From Verrucomicrobiales bacterium (GTDB lineage Bacteria; Verrucomicrobiota; Verrucomicrobiia; Verrucomicrobiales; DEV007): a stretch of 35,268 nucleotides of DNA. The stretch lies in assembly GCA_029213025.1 (NCBI GenBank), contig JARGOZ010000032.1:1-35268 (forward strand), given 5' to 3'. Positions 8,363 through 15,049 of the stretch are shown here, in pieces (within the stretch, counting starts at the first letter, position 1; each line of letters opens with the position of its first letter). Position numbers and translations under genes: made by a program. The notes beneath the pieces were generated by a model. It was given only the letters and a program-made list of their open reading frames with translations, was not told the origin of the DNA and did not search any database.

Positions 8363-9286
8363 TTAGTCTTTGGAAAAATATTGGGGAGCCTGGTAAAGCC
8401 CGTCCTCCAGTTTTGCGACCTGCATTAGCACGTCGTTGGCGAGGCTGCTTGCGCCAAATCGGAACCACTGATTGGTAAGCCATTCAGGGCCGACGGTTTC
8501 TTTTACCATAACAAGATAGTGTAGTGCCAGTTTGGCTTTGGATATGCCGCCCGCGGGTTTCATTCCCACCATTTTGCCGGTTTGAAAATGATAGTCGCGA
8601 ATCGCCAGCAGCATGACCAGAGTCACGGGGATCGTAGCGGCTGAAGAAATTTTTCCGGTAGATGTTTTAATAAAATCAGCGCCGGCGTGGATGGCGATAT
8701 CACTGGCGCGGCGCACATTGTCGAGCGTTCCCAGCTCCCCGGTCTCGAGAATGACTTTGAGTCTGGCTTTGCCGCAGGCTTCTTTGATTTGGGCGATCTC
8801 ATCAAATACATAGTTATAGTCTCCGGCGAGAAATTTGCCTCTTGAGATGACCATATCGATTTCGTCCGCTCCGTCTCCGACCGCTCGTTGTGTTTCCTCC
8901 AGTTTATGATCGAGGTGCCCCTGGCCGGAAGGGAATGATGTAGCGACCGAGGCGATCTTTACCGGGCTCGCGGATCCGAGAGCTTGCCGCGCGACTTTGA
9001 CAAACGGTGGGTAGACACAGACCGCCGCAGTTGTAGGTAATCCGGGGATCGCGTCGTGAAGATGCTCCGCTTTGTAGCACAGTTGGCGAACCTTATTGGG
9101 CGTGTCAGCTCCTTCCAGGGTGGTCAGGTCGATCATATTCAGGACCTTGAGTAACCCCTCGCGCTTGGCCCCGGTTTTGATACTTCGGGTGGTGAAGCGT
9201 TGGGCGCGTTCCGCAATGCCGACCTGATCGACCGGTGGCGAACAGGAAATATCGTAACGAGCCGTTGCCGCTGACTTTGTTTTCAT
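8363..9286 (-). CDS. deoC: Deoxyribose-phosphate aldolase
   Basis: From the ATG at 9286 the protein has 307 residues, somewhat longer than the 220-260 of many DeoC proteins because of an N-terminal extension. Recognisable elements are NMIDLTTLEGADTP, AAVCVYPPFV, SVATSFPSGQ, DEIDMVISRG, LKVILETGEL, the Schiff-base lysine in DFIKTSTGK, and the second lysine in VGMKPAGGI. It splits 2-deoxyribose-5-phosphate into glyceraldehyde-3-phosphate and acetaldehyde. A longer in-frame reading to 9442 runs through the AACAGGGTACA repeats and is not credible as coding. It is the first gene of a three-gene operon with two aldehyde dehydrogenase-family genes. Confidence 0.93.
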   Translation of the reverse strand: MKTKSAATARYDISCSPPVDQVGIAERAQRFTTRSIKTGAKREGLLKVLNMIDLTTLEGADTPNKVRQLCYKAEHLHDAIPGLPTTAAVCVYPPFVKVARQALGSASPVKIASVATSFPSGQGHLDHKLEETQRAVGDGADEIDMVISRGKFLAGDYNYVFDEIAQIKEACGKARLKVILETGELGTLDNVRRASDIAIHAGADFIKTSTGKISSAATIPVTLVMLLAIRDYHFQTGKMVGMKPAGGISKAKLALHYLVMVKETVGPEWLTNQWFRFGASSLANDVLMQVAKLEDGLYQAPQYFSKD

Positions 9287-9394
9287 AATGAGTGGAAAAA
9301 TCCGAACCGGGACCAGCCCGGAACGGGTCCGATTTTCGCCGCGTTGTTGGCCTGAAGCAAGACGAACCTTGCCGGGAAATCGGCGCCGGGAAAT

Positions 9395-9458
9395 GGACTG
9401 TACCCTGTTGAATGGCGGACTTAACAGGGTACAGTCCGGCATTGTACCCTGTTGAACC
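9395..9458. repeat. Three copies of the AACAGGGTACA motif (site B)
   Basis: TGTACCCTGTT at 9399-9409, AACAGGGTACA at 9423-9433 and TGTACCCTGTT at 9443-9453 lie in the divergent deoC/pyk spacer. The first two extend to a perfect 15-bp inverted repeat (9395-9409 with 9423-9437, starting GGACTG). Start-to-start spacings are 24 and 20 nt, about two helical turns each. The site is about 110-165 nt from the deoC ATG and 95-150 nt from the pyruvate kinase ATG, so it could act on either gene. Confidence 0.75.
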
Positions 9459-9547
9459 GGTCCAAATTTTTCGAAATCTTCGCTTTTGAGATGTTCCGGC
9501 TACTGGTAGGGTGGCGGAAAGTTAGTTAACAACACTTAAATTTATTG

Positions 9548-10957
9548 ATGAGAACGCCCCGCAAAACCAAGATTCTGGCCACCCTTGGCCCGGCGACGGA
9601 GTCTCCGGAAATGATTCGCCAATTGATCGAAGCCGGAGCGAATATTTTTCGGCTGAACATGAGTCACGCATCTCACGACTGGAGTCGGCAGGTGGTAGCG
9701 ACCATCCGGGAGATGTCCGCCGCATGTGATCAGAGCGTGGCGATTCTGGTGGATTTACAGGGGCCTTCGATTCGCACCGGCGATGTCGATGGAAAGCTGA
9801 AGATCGAGCCTGGTTGCGTTGTGGAATTTCGAAATGCCGATCTCGAACCGGGGGAAAGCCTTTCTGTAACCACCAATTATTCAGGGCTCAGCGAAGATGT
9901 GAACGTCGGCGATGTGATGCTGGTCGATAATGGCGAAATTCATTTCAAAGTGACTCAACAACAGCCGGGACGACTGGTGTGTGAGGCCCTTACCGAAGGT
10001 TCGATGGGTTCCCGGAGACACATTAATCTACCGGGCGTAAGGGTGAACCTGCCCGCGCTGACGAAAAAAGATCTTTTGGATATCAAGCTCGCCGCCGAGC
10101 TGGATGTGGACTTTGTGGCCATCAGCTTTGTGCGCGATGCCGAGCATATCCGCTACCTGAGGACGCAGCTCGCCGAGGTGGATTTTCAGGCAAAAATTGT
10201 AGCGAAAATTGAAGACCAGGAAGCGGTTCGAAATCTCAGTGCCATCATCGACGAGACCGACGCCGTCATGGTAGCGCGAGGGGACCTGGGGATCGAAGTT
10301 CACATCGAGGAACTTCCCGTCGTTCAGCGAACCATTTTAAAAGAATGTGCCCGCATCGGTCGAAAAGTGATCGTGGCAACTCACATGCTGGAGTCAATGA
10401 TCGAAAACCCGGTCCCGACGCGCGCCGAAATTACCGATGTGGCCAATGCTGTTTTTGAACAGGCCGATGCCGTGATGCTGAGCGGCGAAACCAGCGTCGG
10501 TCAATATCCGGTAAAATGTATCGAAGTGCTCGACCGGATCACGAGAAGGATCGAACAGGAGCCCGGGGCGGGATTTTGCGAAGCACTGGAACTGCGAACC
10601 GAAAAACAGCACAGTGTACGATCGGCGGTAGTGCTGGCGAATTCGCTGAAAGATTCCAAACTGATCATTTTCACCGTACGCGGAGTTTTGGCCAATTACA
10701 CCGCTCATCAGAGGCCGGTGCATGCTCCGATTTTTGCCTTTTCTCCCAGCGACAAGGTAGTCCGGGCGCTGAATATGAATCGCTCAGTGGTACCGTTCGA
10801 GATGCAGTTCGCCGACAGCCCTGAATCGACGATCCGCAACGCTATGGAGTTTCTCAAAGATCGCAATTTTGTCGAGGCAGGCGATCCCTGTGTAATTCTC
10901 AGCGATGTATTGAATCAGGACTTTGACACCGAAGCGATTTTGTTGCGCAAAGCGTGA
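9548..10957 (+). CDS. pyk: Pyruvate kinase
   Basis: The 469-residue protein from the ATG at 9548 (a TTG just before it is less likely) shows the family in order: KTKILATLGPATES at the N-terminus, FRLNMSHA (substrate- and metal-site Arg/Asn), LVDLQGPSIRTG, the B-domain, IVAKIEDQEAVRNL with the catalytic Lys/Glu, MVARGDLGIEV, ATHMLESMIENPVPTRAEITDVAN and AVMLSGETSVGQYPV. The C-terminal regulatory domain (about 340-469) is present. It transfers phosphate from phosphoenolpyruvate to ADP in the cytoplasm. It is divergent from deoC, whose glyceraldehyde-3-phosphate product feeds the same lower glycolysis. No clear Shine-Dalgarno is visible. Confidence 0.95.
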   Translation: MRTPRKTKILATLGPATESPEMIRQLIEAGANIFRLNMSHASHDWSRQVVATIREMSAACDQSVAILVDLQGPSIRTGDVDGKLKIEPGCVVEFRNADLEPGESLSVTTNYSGLSEDVNVGDVMLVDNGEIHFKVTQQQPGRLVCEALTEGSMGSRRHINLPGVRVNLPALTKKDLLDIKLAAELDVDFVAISFVRDAEHIRYLRTQLAEVDFQAKIVAKIEDQEAVRNLSAIIDETDAVMVARGDLGIEVHIEELPVVQRTILKECARIGRKVIVATHMLESMIENPVPTRAEITDVANAVFEQADAVMLSGETSVGQYPVKCIEVLDRITRRIEQEPGAGFCEALELRTEKQHSVRSAVVLANSLKDSKLIIFTVRGVLANYTAHQRPVHAPIFAFSPSDKVVRALNMNRSVVPFEMQFADSPESTIRNAMEFLKDRNFVEAGDPCVILSDVLNQDFDTEAILLRKA

Positions 10958-10960
10958 TCT

Positions 10961-11995
10961 TCACTGGGTAACGAGACGCAGGGTCGATGGCGGAGGCGCG
11001 ATGGTTTTGGTCTGCAGGTTGATCAACTGTTGCACAAAGGCAAGCGCCTGGAGCGACCGGTTTTCCGGTTTCGACGGGATCCGGTACGAGGCACCGTGGT
11101 AGTTGACAGAATGTTTGGATTTGCCGTCGCCACCTCGTTCAATCAGAAAAAGCGGCGTTTCCTCATCGCCGGAGGAACCAATCATCGGGATGACTCCCTC
11201 CTTGTCGTCGAGCTGAATCCTCGCCAGCTCACCCAGGTAGTAGAGCACGCCTTGCGGTGAACGCATAATGACCTCCGCATCGCTGCCCTGGATGTGCAGA
11301 CCTCCTTCTTTGATCACCAAATCGGCTGCATTTTCAGTCACGACTTCGGTTTTGGTCGAGCCGTCGATGAGAGTTTGAGATGTGGTAGTGACTTTATGCG
11401 GAGTACTTTTCACCTCTTCATCAACCAGGCGGAGATAGCGAAGGTTGGAATGGATCGCATCTACGAATTGATCGTACCTGTCCCTGTGGCGGGGATCATT
11501 TACTAAATCGTCGCTGCCGGTATTGCGGATTCGTTCAATTAGGAGATGCGAAAGCAGTTCCGTATTCCAGCCTTGTTCGATAAAATAACGGATCGTGGTG
11601 ACCGGCACCGGTTTAACAAAGCCCCGCATGAAATCCGGGTCATCATCCAGAATCGTGATCGCCATATTCGGGGATGCCGAAACCCCGCCGGAAATGGAGC
11701 CGTTATACGTATCGGTCGATAACAGCCCGAAAGTGCCCGATACCGGACCGAGGTCCAGCCTTCGGTTATTGCTGGTAGAAAGTGAGGTTACCGCCGTCAA
11801 AGCCATCGGTTCCCGGTGGGAAGCGCGGAGGACATTGAGGAGCAGTTGCTCCACCCGGTGATCGTGAACCGTTTTATTAAATGTTAGAGCCTGGTGGCTC
11901 AGTGAGTGGTGGACACAGCCCGTCAGCGCCGGGAAAGCCAGTCCCAGCGCAGCTGCCAGAGTCCACCTCGAAAGGATGGTAGTAGATTTGTTCAT
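10961..11995 (-). CDS. Predicted lipoprotein of unknown function
   Basis: Starting at the ATG at 11995 gives 344 residues with a lipoprotein signal whose lipobox is PALTGC (Cys27). A longer frame to 12037 would place extra charged residues before the signal. The mature part includes VEQLLLNVLRASHREPMALTAVTSLST, a Gly/Ser-rich stretch, FMRGFVKPVPVTTIRYFIEQGW and later a beta-rich region with REDNA-free, low-Cys composition. The pattern LLLN(I/V)xRA...P..L..V.S and 'P(I/V)P...I.Y.I.QGW' recalls a conserved family of proteobacterial outer-membrane lipoproteins, but the function is unknown. Its stop is only 3 nt from the convergent pyruvate kinase stop, with no recognisable terminator between. 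Confidence 0.75.
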   Translation of the reverse strand: MNKSTTILSRWTLAAALGLAFPALTGCVHHSLSHQALTFNKTVHDHRVEQLLLNVLRASHREPMALTAVTSLSTSNNRRLDLGPVSGTFGLLSTDTYNGSISGGVSASPNMAITILDDDPDFMRGFVKPVPVTTIRYFIEQGWNTELLSHLLIERIRNTGSDDLVNDPRHRDRYDQFVDAIHSNLRYLRLVDEEVKSTPHKVTTTSQTLIDGSTKTEVVTENAADLVIKEGGLHIQGSDAEVIMRSPQGVLYYLGELARIQLDDKEGVIPMIGSSGDEETPLFLIERGGDGKSKHSVNYHGASYRIPSKPENRSLQALAFVQQLINLQTKTIAPPPSTLRLVTQ

Positions 11996-12239
11996 GTTTC
12001 GGTAAAGAGAGATAGAATCTTCCTCCCGAACAATCAACTGAATCGGAAAGCAGCAGTTGCCTCGACCGTTTGGAAGGAGACCATCGTCAGTCAGAAATGG
12101 ATCACGGAAAATCGAAACCTAAAATCAGCTACGAAGACAAGTCGGCAGGCCTGAAGATTTACAAAAAAATGACAGCCTCCCGAAGGGCGCAAAACGATCG
12201 AAAAAATCCGCAAACATTTCCTCAATCCCACCCATACCC

Positions 12240-12510
12240 CCAAGGACTGGCGACAATCCTGTCGCCGGCAACCCCGGTATCACAACCCAGGATCATCCAT
12301 GTAAATCCCTTAAAATCCATGTTCCATCCATGCAAGAGCCCCCAAGCCCGAACCACCAACCCATCTCGCCCCGCCGTATCCCCCCAGGGACTGGCGACAA
12401 TCCTGTCGCCGGCAACCCCGACACCACCAACCAAAGCCATCCATGTAAATCCCTACCAACCCATCTCGCCCCACCAACATCCCCTCAAGGAATGGCAACA
12501 ACCCTGTGTT
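12240..12510. repeat. REP-like tandem repeats with a GGCGACA/TGTCGCC hairpin
   Basis: Two nearly identical units of about 36 nt, at 12240-12275 and 12384-12419, each hold GGCGACA-ATCC-TGTCGCC, a perfect 7-bp stem with a 4-nt loop (12249-12266 and 12393-12410). A flanking piece ATCCATGTAAATCCCT also recurs 144 nt apart (12295-12310 and 12439-12454), so the duplication covers hairpin plus spacer. A third, degraded unit begins near 12481 (CCTCAAGGAATGGCAACAA). The spacers are rich in CCAACCCATCTCGCC-type sequence. This resembles REP/BIME elements, but no REP-associated transposase gene is in the window. Confidence 0.65.
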
Positions 12511-12627
12511 CTCCGATGCCAGTGCCAGGCTGGTAGCCATGGAGCACGCGCAGAGCCTCGGAACGCAATTGATATCCTTCGAGAGCATCTGTGATCAACT
12601 CGGCGAATTCATACCTTCTCTGTCGAC

Positions 12628-12895
12628 TAGATGGTCTGTGTGATGCGGATACCCCGGGGCGGTGCGAGTCTCCCGTTCCGGCTTCGCGGCACGTTTTGCC
12701 GATCTTGTAGGCCAAACCCCTATGAGCTATCTGCGTCAATGGCGGTTCGAAGTCGCCCGCAACTGGCTGCGCGATACCGACCAGACTATCGCCGAGATTG
12801 CCGGGCAACTGGGTTACGAAAGCGAAGCCAGGTTCTCCCGTGCGTTTAAGAAGTCCACCGGCCAAACTTCTGGCAGTGTGATGCGTGAGGCGTGA
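12628..12895 (+). pseudogene. Remnant of an AraC-family transcriptional regulator (C-terminal HTH)
   Basis: From about 12662 the plus strand encodes VSRSGFAARFADLVGQTPMS, YLRQWRFEVARNWLRDTDQT, then IAEIAGQLGYESEARFSRAF and KKSTGQTSG. That is a near-complete pair of AraC-type helix-turn-helix motifs. The N-terminal sensor domain is gone, there is no credible start, and the frame just upstream is blocked. In another frame, about 12631-12670 reads DGLCDADTPGR, reminiscent of the preceding IHxDPxR segment, which suggests a deletion plus frame change. It is a decayed regulator, probably broken by the events that inserted the neighbouring repeats or module. Confidence 0.75.
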
Positions 12896-13135
12896 TAAAA
12901 TGTCAAGGATCAAAACTTGACCCGAATCTGACCCCTTATTCTGCCACAACGTCATTCTCGATGTAGAGCGAGCGAGAGAAGTTTTATTCAAAGCAAAAGT
13001 TGCCAGGCTCTTCCATTTTAATAATTTCACTCAATCAAAGCCCTCTGGACAACAAGCGATCCTCGATTCGAAAAACTATGTGGGAATATCAATGTTTGTT
13101 ATCATTTCTTGGTAATTTGTAGCAAGGTTATAAAA

Positions 13136-15049
13136 ATGAATCGTGATCAAGCAGTAAATGAGTTTATTTTGTGGGTTTCAGGTGATTTCAGCGAAGTCGA
13201 GAAGGCCCCATTCGATGATAAGAAACTGGATATAGCCGTCGAAGCTTTCAATGACTCAAAAAAACATCGAGCTGCCCTTTTGAATCAACTCGTTCCTCTG
13301 GAAGATGAGTCATCATTCCTTATCGTAGCGAGCCGGAAACTCATCACTGCACGGTTAGGGAACACCCCAATTGTCGGTATTGTAACATTAGCTCGTTTAG
13401 AGAACACGAAGGAAAGCGAACGGACAGAATTCATAACACAAATTTTGGAATCCGGAGACTTTTGGCTTTTTCTCCGCGGCCTACCAATTGTTTTTGGTCA
13501 ACTAAAGTTTAAAGGTGAGCCGTTTCTCAATTTCTTAGTCGCTCTCTTACAGAAAATTGGCAGCAATTTCTCGCGATTTCATGCAATGGATGCTATTCGG
13601 GCATATGCAGGATCGTTCCCGGAAGAAGCAGTAGAGTTGGTTAGCGAAATATCCTCGACCAGCGAGGTTACCGAATATCATGTCGAAATTGGAGGCTGCC
13701 TTCTTGGGGAAGTAAAGACGCTTACCGCTGCCGAGGGAAATCGAAAAGCACAATTGCATATCGAAAACAAACTATCCCAATCCACGTCCCTTCAACTTCG
13801 ATTGATTCGTTTATTGGCCATAAAAGCAATGATGAGGAAACAGCCGGTTAGCACTGAAGAGTTTTGGCTGCTTGTCGAAGAAATGAACGCAGGGCATCCT
13901 GATGAACGACTTGTAGCACTCGAGTGTGTCCTTGATCAACTGGATCGATTACAGAGGGACGAAATAGTGGATGAAACCTACCTGAATTGGATAGTTGAGA
14001 AAGGTTTACTGAGTGTTCCACAAGCACAATATAGATTGCTATCTCGACTATCGATTTTCATCAGCCAATTCCGGAACAATATTCCTGCACCCTATCTTAA
14101 TGCAATAGAAAGGGCCGTTGGATCATTGGCAGTAATCGATAAAGAACACAAAGGGATTTGGAGAGAATTCTTCGACGTTCTCTCTTTGCTATGCTATGCA
14201 GATGTAGATATATCGAAAAGAGTCTTCAAATCTGTTGTTCAAAAGAATGGGGGAAGTGAATTCGACGAGATGCTTACGGGCGATGAAGGTGTGCAGTTTA
14301 TTGAATCGCTCCGTTCTCAAAACATACCGTCCCTTGTTTCTCATTTTCTCTTTGCACCTAGCGGAAGGCAGCGCTCAGCTGGCATCGCTCTTTTTGAAAT
14401 ACTCGGCATTTCAGATCTTTCATCCAAAGACTCCCCTGAAATTGATTCGAATATTTTGAGAGGTGTTCTTTTTCAATTTCGAATAGGGTATCGACGACCC
14501 AATGTGATCTCTCGCTTCTACCCTGCTATCGAGCCTTTGGTTCGAAAAATGGATGACGAAACAAAGAAGATTTTTATGACGGAAATCCAATACGAGGCAA
14601 TGAATCTCCCGGGACAGTGCCTGCGAGATTGGAAGAAATATAGCAGGAGGAAGCTTTTTTCAGAGCCTCTAAAAATTGTTGACGATTATTTTAAACAAAA
14701 AGCTCAACCCGAAGAACAACGAATCTTTGATTTCATTATGCCCGGTATCGAACAGGGCGCTCATTTGGCGTGGCGTAAGAGAGCAAAAATAGTTTCTGAT
14801 GCAATGCAAACCGCAAAGGATCAGAGCCCTTTTCTTGGAATGATTCGATCAAAAACTCTTTTATACGGCAGTTCGTTCGATTACGAAACCGAAGAATTTA
14901 TATCTTCGCCGACTGAATTCACTCGGATCTCAACTTCGGAAGAAGAGGGGCGGATGCCCTATATCGATCCGGAAGGCGAAGCGATGAGGTATTGTGAAGC
15001 GATTTCGGTTTTAAAACAACTAGAACAAATTTTTCAAGGAGATGAATAA
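13136..15049 (+). CDS. Large alpha-helical (HEAT-like) protein of unknown function, first gene of AT-rich module
   Basis: The 637-residue product (ATG at 13136, AAGG about 9 nt upstream; a TTG at 13109 is possible) is soluble, with no signal or membrane span. It is almost entirely predicted helix with repeated amphipathic Leu/Ile-rich segments, for example LLNQLVPLEDESSFLIVASR, FLNFLVALLQKIG and LSRLSIFISQFR, which suggests an alpha-solenoid. The last 120 residues differ: DFIMPGIEQGAHLAWRKRAK, then FLGMIRSKTLLYGSSFDYET, then ISTSEEEGRMPYIDPEGEAM, ending in a helix; this could be a separate functional domain. I do not recognise the family. The gene overlaps the next one by 8 nt (ATGAATAA), implying coupled translation. 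Composition is more AT-rich than the flanks, consistent with transfer. Confidence 0.8.
   Translation: MNRDQAVNEFILWVSGDFSEVEKAPFDDKKLDIAVEAFNDSKKHRAALLNQLVPLEDESSFLIVASRKLITARLGNTPIVGIVTLARLENTKESERTEFITQILESGDFWLFLRGLPIVFGQLKFKGEPFLNFLVALLQKIGSNFSRFHAMDAIRAYAGSFPEEAVELVSEISSTSEVTEYHVEIGGCLLGEVKTLTAAEGNRKAQLHIENKLSQSTSLQLRLIRLLAIKAMMRKQPVSTEEFWLLVEEMNAGHPDERLVALECVLDQLDRLQRDEIVDETYLNWIVEKGLLSVPQAQYRLLSRLSIFISQFRNNIPAPYLNAIERAVGSLAVIDKEHKGIWREFFDVLSLLCYADVDISKRVFKSVVQKNGGSEFDEMLTGDEGVQFIESLRSQNIPSLVSHFLFAPSGRQRSAGIALFEILGISDLSSKDSPEIDSNILRGVLFQFRIGYRRPNVISRFYPAIEPLVRKMDDETKKIFMTEIQYEAMNLPGQCLRDWKKYSRRKLFSEPLKIVDDYFKQKAQPEEQRIFDFIMPGIEQGAHLAWRKRAKIVSDAMQTAKDQSPFLGMIRSKTLLYGSSFDYETEEFISSPTEFTRISTSEEEGRMPYIDPEGEAMRYCEAISVLKQLEQIFQGDE

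Larger units (their letters stand above)
11996..13135. other. Gene-poor scar of 1.1 kb between lipoprotein and two-gene module
   Basis: No intact gene is supported here. 11996-12239 shows nothing I recognise. 12240-12520 carries tandem GC-rich repeats with a hairpin. 12628-12895 is an AraC-family remnant. 12896-13135 is a non-coding leader containing CGAATCTGACCCCTTAT (12923-12939), a motif echoed in inverted orientation after the two-gene module. Base composition shifts from GC-rich to AT-rich from about 12960 onward. The mixture of broken gene, repeats and composition change is what one expects at an insertion boundary. Confidence 0.6.

Noticed and set aside
9287..9442. N-terminal extension of deoC by 52 codons
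   Set aside because: The added region reads through the AACAGGGTACA inverted repeats and is unlike DeoC proteins; the ATG at 9286 gives a normal enzyme.
12070..12594. Plus-strand open frame of 174 codons, Pro/Ser/Thr-rich
   Set aside because: It translates the GC-rich tandem repeats and has no ribosome site or recognisable domain; the coding look comes from repeat composition.
12485..13030. Minus-strand open frame of 181 codons including RRYEFAELITDALEGYQLRS
   Set aside because: It runs antisense through the AraC remnant and into non-coding leader. The YEFAELITDAL part looks protein-like but I cannot match it to a family or give it a start, so it is at most a fragment.
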